This document shows, piece after piece, positions 1-10,425 of a stretch of 64,000 nucleotides of DNA. Source of the DNA: Shewanella aquimarina. GTDB taxonomy: Bacteria > Pseudomonadota > Gammaproteobacteria > Enterobacterales > Shewanellaceae. The stretch is from contig NZ_JAKIKY010000001.1 in assembly GCF_023349185.1 (NCBI RefSeq), forward strand, positions 62,001-126,000, read 5' to 3'. A model generated the notes under the pieces. It was not told the DNA's origin and searched no databases. It worked only from the letters and a program-made list of their open reading frames with translations. The stretch's first letter is position 1. Each line of letters begins with the position of its first letter. Both the position numbers and the translations under genes were made by a program.

Positions 1-129
1 GGGCGGACAAGTTACTCGAGTGGCACCTGGGGGTCTTTCAACAAACGACACTCGCTGACTTGCAAGGATTACCTCTAAGTCTTCATCGAATTGATGAGTC
101 AATAAGTTCTTTTCGGAGAATGAGAAATT

Positions 130-1662
130 ATGTCAGAAACAGTCAAAAAAGAAGAGATGGAAGCCTCTGAGCTGACTTACAAGGCGCTTCACCGTCCTGC
201 CAGCGAGTTTGCCACTCGTGAAGAATATTTAGACCACGAATTACAGATCATGAAGCCCAGACGTTGGGGCCTCAACCTGCCGGGACGCGATTTCCGCTTT
301 GAGTGGGAAGACCTAGTGCCCGCCATCGCAGGCACTATCGGCATCACGGTAATGTATTCGGCCGTAATGGCCGCCTGGGCATCGGGCCTGAGCGAGCGCT
401 GGGATCACATCAACCTGGGCGCCGAATTCGCCATTCAGGTGGTTCGCGTCGAAATGCTCATCCCCGCCCTGCTCTTCTGTATCATCAGTTCTGGATTTAT
501 CAACCCTCGCGCCAACCTTGGCGGCAACCACGGCCCCATGATCCCGCTTATCGGTACCATAGCCTTGGCCGGTGCCCACCCATTAGCACTGGCGATCCTC
601 CTGGGTATCTTTGGTCTGCTGCTCAGTTACTTTAAGGGGGGCTCCAGGTTAGTAAACCTCACCTCCAGCGGCGTCGCGGGGGGCCTCTTGGTCTTCCTCG
701 GCTTCATGGGCGCCAAGAGTCAGATCACTTCGCTATTTGACTGGGCCGGCGGCCTGCAGGCCAAGCATGCCCTGGACTATAGCCTTGGGTATGTGGCCTT
801 CTTCATCCTCTTGGTAAACGTCGTTCTCTACGCCTATCTGGCCAAGGTAGGTAAACGTTGGCTGGCGATCCCACTTTGTTCTATCGCCGCGATTGCGCTG
901 GCCTTCGCCCTAGGCGCGGGATTAGATCTGCAGTTTGTTACCGCTCCAGGCATCCCTAACCTGAACCCCGTCTACTGGTGGGGCTCTACCGAGCATGGCT
1001 GGCAGCTAGGTTTACCTAACTTCGAGCACTTTATCGCGTCACTCCCCTTTGCCATCCTGGCGGTTGCCATGTGGTCACCCGATTTCTTGGGTCACCGTAT
1101 CTTCCAGGAGCTGAACTACCCTAAAGGCACAGAGAAAGTGCTGATGGACGTGGATGACACCATGACCACCTGTTCACTACGTCAAATCGTCGGTACTGCT
1201 GTGGGTGGCGGTAACATCACCTCTTCATGGGGTACCTATATGATCCCGGCGGCGATCGCTAAGCGTCCTATTCCTGCCGGCGCCATCCTGCTAGGTAGCC
1301 TGTGTATCATAGTCGCGGTACTGGGTTACCCAATGGATGTCACCGTATGGCGTCCAGTGATGTCAATCGCCCTCCTGGTTGGCGTATTCCTGCCATTACT
1401 GGAAGCCGGCATGCAGATGGTGAAAGACACCCAAAGCAGCCAAGCGGCGGGTATCTGTATCTTCGCCTCTTTCGTTGCTAACCCTGTACTGGCCTGGGCG
1501 CTGACCATGTTGCTAGATAACAATGGCCTGATTGGCGACAAAGAACGTGCCGCCAGCCTAAGCCTGGCCGACAGGCTGATCATACCGGGGCTAGCCTTTG
1601 TGATCTGTCTCGCCGCCATGCTGGCAGTGGGTATGATTCAGGGGATCCCGGCGCTACTTTAA
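130..1662 (+). CDS. DUF3360 family integral membrane protein, probable transporter
   Basis: This 510-residue polytopic membrane protein starts with a charged cytoplasmic N-terminus of about 65 residues and continues with roughly a dozen hydrophobic segments. I recognise it as the DUF3360 group, whose glycine-rich segments (e.g. GGNHGPM near residue 137 and GTAVGGGNITSSWGTY near 355) look like the re-entrant motifs of SulP/xanthine-permease-fold transporters. The substrate is unknown. The start has GGAG about 11 bases upstream. It is a single-gene unit closed by a strong terminator and sits upstream of pflBA without obvious co-transcription. Family membership is fairly sure; the transporter role is inferred from topology. 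Confidence 0.8.
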   Translation: MSETVKKEEMEASELTYKALHRPASEFATREEYLDHELQIMKPRRWGLNLPGRDFRFEWEDLVPAIAGTIGITVMYSAVMAAWASGLSERWDHINLGAEFAIQVVRVEMLIPALLFCIISSGFINPRANLGGNHGPMIPLIGTIALAGAHPLALAILLGIFGLLLSYFKGGSRLVNLTSSGVAGGLLVFLGFMGAKSQITSLFDWAGGLQAKHALDYSLGYVAFFILLVNVVLYAYLAKVGKRWLAIPLCSIAAIALAFALGAGLDLQFVTAPGIPNLNPVYWWGSTEHGWQLGLPNFEHFIASLPFAILAVAMWSPDFLGHRIFQELNYPKGTEKVLMDVDDTMTTCSLRQIVGTAVGGGNITSSWGTYMIPAAIAKRPIPAGAILLGSLCIIVAVLGYPMDVTVWRPVMSIALLVGVFLPLLEAGMQMVKDTQSSQAAGICIFASFVANPVLAWALTMLLDNNGLIGDKERAASLSLADRLIIPGLAFVICLAAMLAVGMIQGIPALL

Positions 1663-1678
1663 TCGCGCAAACAACAAC

Positions 1679-1706
1679 GAAGAGGGCTTAGGCCCTCTTC
1701 TTTTTT
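1679..1706 (+). terminator. Rho-independent terminator after the DUF3360 gene
   Basis: The GAAGAGGG arm pairs with CCCTCTTC across a short loop and is followed by six T residues. It lies 17 bases past the stop codon. Confidence 0.92.
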
Positions 1707-2225
1707 ATCTCCCCTATACTTACATCAAACTTGCTGATAACCGGCATCAATATGCCCTATAGGCATGACGCTCATAACGCCAGGGAATCACCCTTATCCT
1801 CGATGTCACGGACAGTCAGACAAAGGTGTGAACCACCTCGCGCAAATAACCGACTCTTAGGTGAGATGCAAACGAAATTTTGCGCCAAAAATGATAACCC
1901 GATAGCAATTTTGGCATTAACTCGGACAAAAGCAGAGCGATTCAGATGCAGCACCTAGGCAGATATGGTACTATTCATATGGTTAATTGGTCTTACCAAT
2001 TTAACGATAGCCGAATCGGCTTAGACAGTAAGTGTCAAACGAGTTCGGATATCGCGTAAAACAGATTTAAATCGACACGGTTTACCGGTTCGATAATCAG
2101 TTCCCATCATCCGGGTAATACATTGAAGGGAGCTGCGAAGAATAGCTATTGGTGTATCGCAACGTCTTAAGTGACAGCCACTCGATAACCAATAACCTTT
2201 ATCTCAAACAGAAGGTATTAGTACG
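1707..2225 (+). other. Long pflB upstream regulatory region, no gene seen
   Basis: About 520 bases separate the DUF3360 terminator from pflB. The short open frames here (for example 1731-1958) have no ribosome site and no protein-like composition. The second half is AT-rich and carries the palindrome at 1985-2001. Long leaders with several promoters are usual in front of pfl operons, so this is read as regulatory DNA. Confidence 0.6.
1985..2001. promoter_or_regulatory. Perfect palindrome matching the PdhR operator
   Basis: The sequence AATTGGTCTTACCAATT is a perfect inverted repeat of 7-base arms around a 3-base centre. It matches the E. coli PdhR consensus AATTGGTnnnACCAATT. PdhR is the pyruvate-responsive GntR-family repressor. 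Its position about 225 bases before pflB suggests that pyruvate level controls pyruvate formate-lyase here. The match is direct; the identity of the binding protein is inferred. Confidence 0.7.
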
Positions 2226-4508
2226 ATGACCGAAAAAACTGAGCTGTTCACCAAAGCGTGGGAAGGTTTTACTCCTGGTGATTGGAAGTCTGAAGTAAAT
2301 GTACGCGACTTTATTCAAAAGAACTACACGCCCTATGAAGGAGACGAATCTTTCCTAGCCGGCGCCACCGAAGCGACCAGCGCGCTTTGGGACAAAGTGA
2401 TGGAAGGTATCAAGCAAGAAAACCGCACCCACGCGCCGGTTGATTTCGATACCGACAAAGTCTCTACCATTACCTCTCATGCAGCAGGTTACATCGACCA
2501 AGATCTTGAAACCATTGTCGGTCTACAAACAGACGCGCCACTTAAGCGTGCCATGTTACCCAATGGCGGTATCCGCATGGTCGAAGGTTCATGTGCTGCC
2601 TATGGTCGTGAACTGGATCCAAACATCAAGTATGTCTACTCAGAACTCCGTAAGACCCACAACCAAGGCGTGTTCGACATCTACACCCCTGAGATCATGC
2701 GCTGCCGTAAGTCTGGCGTACTGACTGGTCTGCCAGATGCTTACGGCCGTGGTCGTATCATTGGTGACTACCGTCGTATCGCCCTGTACGGTATCGATTA
2801 CCTGATGCAGGAAAAATTTGCCCAGTTCAGCTCACTGCAAGCGCAGTTTGAAGCAGGCGAAGATCTTTCTGCCACCATGCAGCTACGCGAAGAGATCGCC
2901 GAGCAGCACAAAGCCCTAGGTCAGATGAAGCAGATGGCTGCCAGCTACGGCTGTGACATCTCTGGTCCTGCGACTAACGCGAAAGAAGCGATTCAGTGGA
3001 CTTACTTCGGCTACCTGGCCGCAGTGAAGAGCCAAAACGGCGCCGCCATGTCTCTGGGCCGTACCTCTAGCTTCCTGGATGTCTACATCGAGCGCGACAT
3101 CAAGAACGGTGTCCTGACCGAGCAGCAAGCTCAGGAGATGGTTGACCATTTCGTGATGAAGCTACGTATGGTGCGCTTCCTGCGTACTCCTGAGTACGAC
3201 GAGCTATTCTCTGGCGACCCAATCTGGGCTACCGAGTCTATCGCGGGTATGGGTCTTGACGGCCGCACTCTGGTGACTAAGTCTAGCTTCCGCTTCCTGC
3301 ACACCCTGTACAACATGGGTCCAAGCCCTGAGCCAAACATCACAGTGCTTTGGTCAGAGAAGCTGCCGCTGAACTTCAAGAAATACTGCGCTAAGGTCTC
3401 TATCGACACCAGCTCTATCCAGTACGAAAACGATGACCTGATGCGTCCAGATTTCGACTCAGACGACTACGCCATCGCCTGTTGTGTGAGCCCTATGGTT
3501 GTGGGTAAGCACATGCAGTTCTTCGGCGCCCGTGCCAACCTGGCTAAGACCATGCTTTATGCCATCAACGGCGGCGTGGATGAGAAGCTTAAGACACAGA
3601 TCGGTCCTAAGTTTGAGCCAATCAAAGATGAAGTGCTGGACTTTGACGATGTGATGGGCCGCCTGGACACCATGATGGAGTGGTTAGCCACCCAATATGT
3701 GTCTGCACTCAATGCCATCCACTACATGCACGACAAGTACTCTTACGAAGCGGCCCTGATGGCGCTACACGACAGAGACGTACGTCGCACCATGGCTTGT
3801 GGTATCGCAGGCCTATCGATTGCTGCCGATTCACTGTCAGCCATCAAGTTTGCCAAGGTGAAGCCTATTCGTGACGAAAACGGCATCGCCGTCGATTTCG
3901 ACATCGAGGGTGAATATCCTAAGTTTGGTAACAACGATGCACGCGTCGATGACCTCGCCACCGAGCTGGTTGAGCGCTTCATGGCTAAGATCCGTCACAA
4001 GAAGATGTACCGTAACGCGATCCCGACTCAGTCTATCCTCACCATCACCTCAAACGTGGTTTATGGTAAGAAGACGGGTACTACGCCAGACGGTCGTCCA
4101 GCTGGCGCACCATTTGCACCGGGTGCTAACCCAATGCATGGCCGTGACGAGAAAGGCGCTATCGCCTCGCTGACTTCTGTTGCCAAGCTGCCATTTGCTC
4201 ACGCACAGGACGGTATCTCTTATACCTTCTCTATCGTGCCAAACGCACTGGGTAAAGATGAAGACGGTCGCCGCGCCAACCTGGCTGCGCTCATGGACGG
4301 TTACTTCGCTCATAACGAGACCCGCGAAGGTGGTCAGCACCTTAACGTTAACGTGATGAACCGCGAAATGCTGGAAGATGCAGTGGTTAACCCAGACAAG
4401 TATCCACAGCTGACTATCCGTGTATCTGGTTACGCCGTGCGCTTCAACGCACTGACACCAGAGCAACAACAGGACGTCATTACACGTACTTTCACCAAAG
4501 GGATGTAA
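2226..4508 (+). CDS. pflB: Formate C-acetyltransferase (pyruvate formate-lyase)
   Basis: This 760-residue glycyl-radical enzyme converts pyruvate and CoA to acetyl-CoA and formate under anaerobic conditions, in the cytoplasm. The catalytic cysteine pair is present as C419-C420 in the motif [11 protein letters not shown]. The radical glycine lies in RVSGYAVRF near the C-terminus at about residue 735. Length is the family's usual one. The start follows GAAGG. It is followed 100 bases later by its activase gene pflA, and downstream by ackA-pta, which turn the acetyl-CoA into acetate and ATP. Likely regulators are the PdhR-like site at 1985 and anaerobic regulators not resolved here. Confidence 0.98.
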   Translation: MTEKTELFTKAWEGFTPGDWKSEVNVRDFIQKNYTPYEGDESFLAGATEATSALWDKVMEGIKQENRTHAPVDFDTDKVSTITSHAAGYIDQDLETIVGLQTDAPLKRAMLPNGGIRMVEGSCAAYGRELDPNIKYVYSELRKTHNQGVFDIYTPEIMRCRKSGVLTGLPDAYGRGRIIGDYRRIALYGIDYLMQEKFAQFSSLQAQFEAGEDLSATMQLREEIAEQHKALGQMKQMAASYGCDISGPATNAKEAIQWTYFGYLAAVKSQNGAAMSLGRTSSFLDVYIERDIKNGVLTEQQAQEMVDHFVMKLRMVRFLRTPEYDELFSGDPIWATESIAGMGLDGRTLVTKSSFRFLHTLYNMGPSPEPNITVLWSEKLPLNFKKYCAKVSIDTSSIQYENDDLMRPDFDSDDYAIACCVSPMVVGKHMQFFGARANLAKTMLYAINGGVDEKLKTQIGPKFEPIKDEVLDFDDVMGRLDTMMEWLATQYVSALNAIHYMHDKYSYEAALMALHDRDVRRTMACGIAGLSIAADSLSAIKFAKVKPIRDENGIAVDFDIEGEYPKFGNNDARVDDLATELVERFMAKIRHKKMYRNAIPTQSILTITSNVVYGKKTGTTPDGRPAGAPFAPGANPMHGRDEKGAIASLTSVAKLPFAHAQDGISYTFSIVPNALGKDEDGRRANLAALMDGYFAHNETREGGQHLNVNVMNREMLEDAVVNPDKYPQLTIRVSGYAVRFNALTPEQQQDVITRTFTKGM

Positions 4509-4557
4509 TTTCCGTCAATCGAGCGGTCAAACGCTAGATTTTTGGTGAATATAAGCT

Positions 4558-4584
4558 AGGCTGTGCACTAATTTAGCACAGCCT
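4558..4584 (+). other. Stem-loop between pflB and pflA
   Basis: AGGCTGTGC pairs with GCACAGCCT across a 9-base loop. Only ACTTTAATT follows, so it is at best a leaky terminator. It more probably stabilises the pflB message or attenuates pflA, matching the low need for activase relative to the enzyme. Confidence 0.65.
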
Positions 4585-4611
4585 ACTTTAATTGAAGTTT
4601 TCGGAGTCACA

Positions 4612-5352
4612 ATGACAGTAAAAGGGCGGATTCACTCACTGGAATCCTTTGGCACAGTTGACGGTCCCGGCATTCGGTTTATCACCTTTATGCAAGGCTG
4701 TTTGATGCGCTGCCAATACTGCCATAATCGTGATACCTGGGATCTTCACGGTGGACGTGAAATCGAGGTCGACGAGCTGATGGAGCAGATCATCAGCTAT
4801 CGACCTTTTCTCGAGTCCAGCGGCGGAGGCGTCACCGCCAGTGGCGGCGAAGCCATACTGCAAGCCGAATTTGTCGCAGACCTGTTCAAGGCCTGTAAAG
4901 CGCAAGGAATACACACCTGCTTAGACACCAACGGCTTCGTACGTAAATACACCCCAGTTATCGATGAACTCCTCGATAACACAGACTTGGTACTGCTCGA
5001 TATCAAACATATCGATGACGACCAACACATCGCCTTAACCCATGTCAGCAATCATCGCACGCTGCAATTTGCCCAGTATCTCCAAAAACGCCAACAAAAA
5101 GTGTGGATACGCTATGTGGTCGTAGGCGGCTATACCGACGATGTTGAATCGGCAAAGGGGCTGGCAGAATTTATTAAACCTATGACCAACGTGGAGAAGG
5201 TAGAACTGCTGCCCTACCACGAGCTGGGTAAACACAAATGGGAAGCCATGGGCGAAGAGTATACCCTCAAGGATATCTCTCCCCCGTCGCGCGAAACCAT
5301 GGAACAGATTAAACAGGTGTTTGTGGAAGCTGGCATCAACGCCGTCTACTAA
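4612..5352 (+). CDS. pflA: Pyruvate formate-lyase 1-activating enzyme
   Basis: This 246-residue radical-SAM enzyme generates the glycyl radical on PflB using a [4Fe-4S] cluster and S-adenosylmethionine. The cluster motif CxxxCxxC is visible as CLMRCQYC near residue 30, preceded by the GPGIRF segment typical of activases. The GGE motif follows at SGGEA. The start is set by GGAG five bases upstream. The stop codon directly abuts the stop codon of the convergent yfbV gene with no spacer. Confidence 0.97.
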   Translation: MTVKGRIHSLESFGTVDGPGIRFITFMQGCLMRCQYCHNRDTWDLHGGREIEVDELMEQIISYRPFLESSGGGVTASGGEAILQAEFVADLFKACKAQGIHTCLDTNGFVRKYTPVIDELLDNTDLVLLDIKHIDDDQHIALTHVSNHRTLQFAQYLQKRQQKVWIRYVVVGGYTDDVESAKGLAEFIKPMTNVEKVELLPYHELGKHKWEAMGEEYTLKDISPPSRETMEQIKQVFVEAGINAVY

Positions 5353-5805
5353 CTAGAGCGCTTCCCAATAATGCTTATCGAGACGTTCGAAGGCCATTTT
5401 TAAGATGACCGCCATATCGAGATAACAGGCATTGGCACCCAAGGGGTTACAGGCCACCCCCATCCCCTGGAGCTTGGCAGACAGATTGTTGCCCCAGTCC
5501 AGCAGAGAAAGTGGCAGAGGATGCTTGGCGCGCCAGCCAAGCCAGAGTAAGCCCTGAATAGGCAAGCTGATAAAGAATAAGGCAATGGTGATAGCCTGAG
5601 GTAACCAGGCCCAGCCATACAGATAGAGTTGACTGCCACCGGCCAACATAGCCAGCGGCGGCATCAAACGAATCGCCAGAGCGGTCGCACGGATCACGCG
5701 ATACTCTGGAAAATAAAAGCTAAGTTGTCGAACCATAGGCCAGGTCTTCATATAGCGACGACCGACCCCTAAGGTTTTTAACACTTGAACAGTCAATGAT
5801 GACAC
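5353..5805 (-). CDS. yfbV: UPF0208 membrane protein YfbV
   Basis: This 150-residue protein has two hydrophobic segments (around residues 45-62 and 68-88) separated by a short turn, and a conserved SLPIQGLLWLGWRA segment. It matches YfbV of E. coli, where the gene is likewise divergent from ackA. In E. coli YfbV has been linked to preventing the MatP/Ter organisation from spreading beyond the terminus domain; that role is carried over by homology only. The apparent start is GTG at 5805 with a weak ribosome site, so the exact start is uncertain. Confidence 0.85.
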   Translation of the reverse strand: MSSLTVQVLKTLGVGRRYMKTWPMVRQLSFYFPEYRVIRATALAIRLMPPLAMLAGGSQLYLYGWAWLPQAITIALFFISLPIQGLLWLGWRAKHPLPLSLLDWGNNLSAKLQGMGVACNPLGANACYLDMAVILKMAFERLDKHYWEAL

Positions 5806-5991
5806 CTAACACTTAAGAGACTGTCTTTACCATAGCACAAGGCGAGCGCCAGCCCCAAGCGGCATCGCCTTGGCAGAGACCGGCTCTTAATCTCAGGAAC
5901 GAGAATTTAAAGCGACATCGGCCCTAGGCTTTGAGGTCATTTAATTTTGGTGAATGCCAGTCATTCACTCACTTTGCAAAAGGTTTTAAAC

Positions 5992-7188
5992 ATGTCTAAC
6001 AAACTGGTTTTGGTACTAAACTGCGGCAGCTCCTCACTGAAGTTCGCCATTATCGACGCGCTTACAGGTGACGACCAGATCTCAGGTCTAGCAGAGTGCT
6101 TTGGTCTGGAAGATTCACGCATCAAGTGGAAAGTCGATGGCAACAAATTCGAGTCTAAGCTTGGGGCCTTCACCGCCCACCGCGAGGCTGTCGAGTTTAT
6201 CGTTAAAGAGATTCTGGGTCAGTATCCTGAAGTCGCCGCCCAGATCCAGGCAATCGGACACCGTGTCGTACACGGTGGTGAGAAGTTCACCCATTCTGTG
6301 GTGATCGACGACAGCGTGATCGCTGGTATCGAAGATTGTGCCGCCCTGGCGCCACTACACAACCCGGCGCACCTTATCGGTATTCGCGCCGCACAGGCCT
6401 CTTTCCCTAACCTGCCACAGGTTGCCGTATTTGACACCGCCTTCCACCAGAGCATGCCTGAGCGTGCCTACGTGTATGCCCTGCCCTACAAGCTCTATCG
6501 CGAGCACGGCATTCGTCGCTACGGCATGCATGGCACCAGCCATCTGTTCGTCAGCCGCGAAGCCGCCAAGGCGCTGGGTAAAGAGCTGGCCGACACTAAC
6601 GTTATCTGTGCCCACCTGGGCAATGGTGCGTCGGTGACTGCGGTTAAAGGCGGTAAGAGTGTCGACACCTCTATGGGCCTGACGCCGCTCGAAGGCCTGG
6701 TCATGGGCACCCGCTGTGGTGACATCGACCCTTCTATCATCTACCACCTAGTAGATCGTCTGGGCTACACCCTAGATGAAGTCAACAATCTGATGAACAA
6801 GCAGAGCGGCCTACTGGGCATCTCCGAGCTGACCAACGATTGTCGCGGTATCGAAGAAGGTTACGCCGAAGGCCATAAGGGGGCGACGCTGGCGCTTGAG
6901 ATCTTCTGCTACCGTCTGGCCAAATATATCGCCTCTTACACTGTGCCGCTGGGGCGCTTAGACGCACTTGTATTCACCGGCGGTATCGGCGAAAACTCAG
7001 ACCTTATCCGTGAGAAAGTGCTTAACCTGCTCGCTATCTTTAACTTTGAGGTAGATGCAGAACGTAACAAGGCTGCCCGCTTTGGTAACCAAGGCCAGAT
7101 CACGACAGACAATGGCCCTGTTGCCATGGTGATCCCAACAAACGAAGAGTGGGTGATCGCCGAAGACGCCGTTTCACTGCTAAAGTAA
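5992..7188 (+). CDS. ackA: Acetate kinase
   Basis: This 398-residue enzyme interconverts acetyl phosphate and acetate, forming ATP. The N-terminus [13 protein letters not shown] is the first acetate-kinase signature. The second signature, with the catalytic arginine and histidines, is seen around [11 protein letters not shown] and HNPAH. The frame is open upstream to 5947, but ATG 5992 is chosen because it gives the family length and has AGG upstream. It pairs with pta 97 bases downstream. Together with PflB it forms the acetate branch of mixed-acid energy metabolism. Confidence 0.97.
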   Translation: MSNKLVLVLNCGSSSLKFAIIDALTGDDQISGLAECFGLEDSRIKWKVDGNKFESKLGAFTAHREAVEFIVKEILGQYPEVAAQIQAIGHRVVHGGEKFTHSVVIDDSVIAGIEDCAALAPLHNPAHLIGIRAAQASFPNLPQVAVFDTAFHQSMPERAYVYALPYKLYREHGIRRYGMHGTSHLFVSREAAKALGKELADTNVICAHLGNGASVTAVKGGKSVDTSMGLTPLEGLVMGTRCGDIDPSIIYHLVDRLGYTLDEVNNLMNKQSGLLGISELTNDCRGIEEGYAEGHKGATLALEIFCYRLAKYIASYTVPLGRLDALVFTGGIGENSDLIREKVLNLLAIFNFEVDAERNKAARFGNQGQITTDNGPVAMVIPTNEEWVIAEDAVSLLK

Positions 7189-7213
7189 TGTTATCGCAGC
7201 AGTAAATGCTATC

Positions 7214-7269
7214 GCGGCGCCCTGCGCCGCCACCAATTTTGACAAGACCCGGCCGAGTGTCTGGCCGGG
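7214..7269 (+). other. Two GC-rich stem-loops between ackA and pta
   Basis: GCGGCGC pairs with GCGCCGC over a 3-base loop (7214-7230), and CCCGGCC pairs with GGCCGGG over an 8-base loop (7248-7269). Neither is followed by a T-run, so they are unlikely to terminate. They may tune pta expression or mRNA stability. The second ends just before the pta ribosome site AGAGG. Confidence 0.6.
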
Positions 7270-7284
7270 GCATAAGAGGTAACT

Positions 7285-9423
7285 ATGTCTCGCAATATTA
7301 TGCTCATCCCCAATGGTACCGGCGTCGGCCTGACTTCTATCAGTCTAGGCATGGTACGTGCGCTGGAGCGCCACGGGGTAAAGGTGAGATTCTTCAAGCC
7401 TATCGCCCAACAGCGCCCAACCGATAAGGGCCCAGAGCGTTCGACCACCATCCTTAGCAAATCACCGACGGTTAATCCGCTCGAACCCTTCGACATGGCC
7501 CATGCCGAGCACTTGATCCGCACCGATCAGACCGATGTCTTGATGGAGCAGATCATCGCCCGCGCCACCGAGTGTGCCGACCCAAGCGAGACCCTGATCG
7601 TCGAAGGTCTGGTGCAGACCCGCAACCACCCTTTCTCTGACGACATCAACTATGAGATCGCCAAGGCGCTGGATGCAGACATCATCTTCGTCGCCGCGCC
7701 GGGTAACGAAACGCCTACCGCCCTGATGAACCGTCTCGAGATCGCCCACAACGCCTGGGGTGGCAGCAAGAACAAACGCCTCATCGGCGCCATCATCAAC
7801 AAGATTGGTGCCCCGGTAGACGATGAAGGCCGTGCTCGCCCGGATCTGTCAGAGGTGTTCGACCACCAGGATGTGCAGCGTCCAGACGCTGCCAGCATGT
7901 TCCAGCTTCCCGGCAAGAGCAAGCTGCGTATCTTAGGCAGCGTGCCATACAACCTGAATCTGGTCGCGCCACGCGCCTCAGATTTGGCCAAGCACTTGAG
8001 TGCCCGCATCATCAACGCCGGTGAGATGAATACCCGTCGTCTGCGCAAGGTCACCTTCTGCGCCCGCAGTATTCCTAACATGGTTACCCACATCAAGACA
8101 GACTCTCTGCTGGTGACCTCGGGCGATCGCTCGGACGTGATCGTCTCTGCCTGTTTGGCGGCAATGAATGGCGTCAAGGTGGGTGCACTGCTGCTAACCG
8201 GTAGCTACGAGCCAGAACCTGAGATCATGGCCCTGTGTGAACAAGCCTTCGAGACTGGCCTACCGGTATTCTTGATCGACACCAACACCTGGCAGACCTC
8301 GCTCAACATCCAGCGCTTCGACCATGAAGTACCGGTGGACGATGCCGTACGTATCGAAGAGGTGCAGGAATATGTTGCCAGCCATATCGACCAGAGCTGG
8401 GTAGAAAGCATCACCATGAACTCGCCACGTGAGCACAGACTGTCGCCGCCGGCGTTCCGTTACAAGCTCACCGAGTTGGCCCGCGCCGCTCAAAAGACTG
8501 TGGTACTGCCAGAGGGTGACGAACCAAGAACCATCGAGGCGGCCGCCATCTGCGCCGAACGTGGTATCGCCCGCTGTGTGCTGATCGGTAACCGTGAAGA
8601 GATCCTGCGTATCGCCGGCCAACAGGGTGTGACCCTAGGCGAAGGCGTTGAAATTGTCGAACCTGAAGCTGCTCGCGAACGCTATGTGGCCCCAATGGTT
8701 GAGCTGCGTCGCCATAAAGGCATGACAGAAGTCGTTGCCCGTGAGCAGCTGGAAGACAACATGGTGCTGGGTACCATGATGCTGGCACAGGGTGAAGTCG
8801 ACGGTATCGTCTCGGGCGCGGTAAACACCACGGCCAACACCATACGTCCACCGCTGCAGCTGATCAAGACGGCACCTGGTTCTAGCCTGGTATCTTCAAT
8901 CTTCTTCATGCTGATGCCGGATCAGGTACTGGTTTATGGTGATTGCGCCATTAACCCAGATCCAAATGCCGAGCAGCTTGCTGATATCGCCATTCAGTCG
9001 GCCGACAGTGCCGCGGCCTTCGGCATCGAGCCTAAGGTTGCCATGATCAGCTACTCAACCGGTAGCTCAGGCACAGGCTCTGACGTTGATAAGGTGCGCG
9101 AAGCGACCCGTATCGCCAAAGAGAAACGTCCTGAGCTGGTGATCGATGGCCCACTGCAATATGACGCCGCCGTGATGCCAAATGTCGCCCAGTCTAAGGC
9201 GCCTAACAGCCCAGTGGCTGGCCAGGCAACTGTGTTCGTATTCCCAGACCTTAACACGGGTAACACCACCTATAAGGCGGTTCAGCGTAGTGCGGACCTG
9301 ATCAGTATCGGCCCTATGCTGCAAGGTATGCGCAAGCCGGTTAACGATCTGTCTCGTGGTGCCCTGGTAGACGACATCGTCTACACCATTGCGCTGACAG
9401 CGATCCAGGCCTCACAAAACTAA
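7285..9423 (+). CDS. pta: Phosphate acetyltransferase, long form
   Basis: This 712-residue enzyme converts acetyl-CoA and phosphate to acetyl phosphate. It is the long, three-part form: an N-terminal P-loop-like region beginning [13 protein letters not shown], a middle DRTGG-type domain around residues 215-335, and the catalytic PTA_PTB domain from about residue 390, with [12 protein letters not shown] and the YSTGSSGTG segment. The ribosome site is AGAGG. It is transcribed after ackA and closed by a strong terminator. Confidence 0.97.
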   Translation: MSRNIMLIPNGTGVGLTSISLGMVRALERHGVKVRFFKPIAQQRPTDKGPERSTTILSKSPTVNPLEPFDMAHAEHLIRTDQTDVLMEQIIARATECADPSETLIVEGLVQTRNHPFSDDINYEIAKALDADIIFVAAPGNETPTALMNRLEIAHNAWGGSKNKRLIGAIINKIGAPVDDEGRARPDLSEVFDHQDVQRPDAASMFQLPGKSKLRILGSVPYNLNLVAPRASDLAKHLSARIINAGEMNTRRLRKVTFCARSIPNMVTHIKTDSLLVTSGDRSDVIVSACLAAMNGVKVGALLLTGSYEPEPEIMALCEQAFETGLPVFLIDTNTWQTSLNIQRFDHEVPVDDAVRIEEVQEYVASHIDQSWVESITMNSPREHRLSPPAFRYKLTELARAAQKTVVLPEGDEPRTIEAAAICAERGIARCVLIGNREEILRIAGQQGVTLGEGVEIVEPEAARERYVAPMVELRRHKGMTEVVAREQLEDNMVLGTMMLAQGEVDGIVSGAVNTTANTIRPPLQLIKTAPGSSLVSSIFFMLMPDQVLVYGDCAINPDPNAEQLADIAIQSADSAAAFGIEPKVAMISYSTGSSGTGSDVDKVREATRIAKEKRPELVIDGPLQYDAAVMPNVAQSKAPNSPVAGQATVFVFPDLNTGNTTYKAVQRSADLISIGPMLQGMRKPVNDLSRGALVDDIVYTIALTAIQASQN

Positions 9424-9452
9424 GCAACACCGAGCAATACGCCAAAAGAACG

Positions 9453-9482
9453 AAAAAAGCCTGTCATGAGACAGGCTTTTTT
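9453..9482 (+). terminator. Rho-independent terminator after ackA-pta
   Basis: AAAAAAGCCTGTC pairs with GACAGGCTTTTTT across a 4-base loop. This is a classic A-stem-T terminator 30 bases past the pta stop. Confidence 0.95.
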
Positions 9483-9758
9483 ATGCTTAAACGGTCTGGC
9501 AAGATTAAAAAATATTCATAGATGCACAATGCGTCAAAAAATGACCACACTAATTTACCAATTAAGTTCAGTCACTTAAGAGTTATGCATCGACTCTTCA
9601 ACATACTTGTCCACAGATTCTGTGGATAACCGTAACAATTTGTTCATTCAGATATGCCACCCCAGCCCTAAAGAGTCAAGTACTTTCGACTGACGTGCGC
9701 CGCTTGCCAAGGCATTAGAGAATCGCGATACTAGACCAAAGCCAATCGATTAAACCCT
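9483..9758 (+). other. Intergenic region with promoter for the lipoprotein gene
   Basis: Between the pta terminator and the next gene the DNA is non-coding and AT-rich at first. Its one notable feature is the pair of inverted DnaA-box-like nonamers at 9607-9629. No convincing additional ORF is seen. Confidence 0.5.
9607..9629. promoter_or_regulatory. Inverted pair of DnaA-box-like nonamers
   Basis: TTGTCCACA at 9607-9615 faces TGTGGATAA at 9621-9629. The second is the reverse complement of the canonical DnaA box TTATCCACA; the first differs from it by one base. They are separated by five bases. This could be a DnaA-dependent regulatory site for the downstream gene or a titration site. There is no AT-rich unwinding region or box cluster that would suggest an origin. 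Confidence 0.5.
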
Positions 9759-10190
9759 ATGAAAAAATTACTCTTTATCTTCATTTTGCTCCTATCAGCC
9801 TGCAGCCCGGACTCGGAAACCGTCTCGGGCGTCATGACACCAGAACAGGTCTCATTAGGATTCTTTAGAGCCATCTATGTCGACAGAGATGTCGAGAAAG
9901 CCAAGCAGTTTGTCGATGAGCCGATGCAAAAGGTATTGTCGCATTACTATATTGCCGCCTCGGTGCAGCGCCATGTGTTAAACCTCTCCATGCGCGACGT
10001 CACCCTGGAGATCGAAGAGATAGATATCGACTTCTTCCGTAAATTTACCAAGGATGTCACTGTGATCGTCAAGATGAAGGGGCTCAAGGGCGGACAACCC
10101 TGGATAGACGATCGCACTATACGCCTGCACAAGATAAAGAAACGTTGGGTGATAGTCGAAATCCTGCCAGAGAAAGGCAACCTAAACTAA
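9759..10190 (+). CDS. Small putative lipoprotein, NTF2-like (DUF4878-like) fold possible
   Basis: This 143-residue protein has a signal peptide with lipobox LSAC (cysteine near residue 15), so it is predicted to be lipid-anchored. The mature part starts with TPEQVSLGFFRAIYVDRDVEKAKQ and ends with a basic strand and KKRWVIVEI. That is the pattern of small NTF2-like/DUF4878-type lipoproteins whose helix precedes a curved sheet. No catalytic residues are apparent and the function is unknown. It is monocistronic, with a terminator shared with the small gene on the opposite strand. Confidence 0.8.
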   Translation: MKKLLFIFILLLSACSPDSETVSGVMTPEQVSLGFFRAIYVDRDVEKAKQFVDEPMQKVLSHYYIAASVQRHVLNLSMRDVTLEIEEIDIDFFRKFTKDVTVIVKMKGLKGGQPWIDDRTIRLHKIKKRWVIVEILPEKGNLN

Positions 10191-10321
10191 GGCTTGTCTT
10201 AAAGGGCCTAGTGTCAGAGGAGCTTGTCTCAAATAAGTTTGCCGAGGCCAGGGCTGACGTTTAAAGGCGCATAGCCAATTCATCACTCATTACGCGGCAT
10301 ACCAATCACTAAAACAACCAC

Positions 10322-10352
10322 AAAAAAGAGCAGCCCTAGGGCTGCTCTTTTT
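10322..10352. terminator. Bidirectional terminator between lipoprotein and small ORF
   Basis: AAAAAAGAGCAGCCCT pairs with AGGGCTGCTCTTTTT. A-runs and T-runs on both sides let it serve the + strand lipoprotein gene and the - strand 32-codon gene. Confidence 0.9.
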
Positions 10353-10425
10353 GTCTGAAGACTCTCAACTTTAACGCATCCAGTCAGACTCAACGCGAAG
10401 GTGAAAATTCAGTTTGGATATTTCC

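Noticed and set aside
3..170. Open frame from the window edge overlapping the DUF3360 start, possibly the tail of an upstream gene
   Set aside because: Its composition is protein-like at first, but it overlaps the DUF3360 gene by about 40 bases and its start lies outside the window, so it cannot be supported.
1733..1752. FNR/EtrA-like site (TGATAACCGGCATCAA)
   Set aside because: Half sites TTGAT and ATCAA are present in imperfect form but the spacing is seven instead of four bases.
1731..1958. 75-codon frame upstream of pflB
   Set aside because: No ribosome site, odd composition, and it lies in the regulatory leader of pflB.
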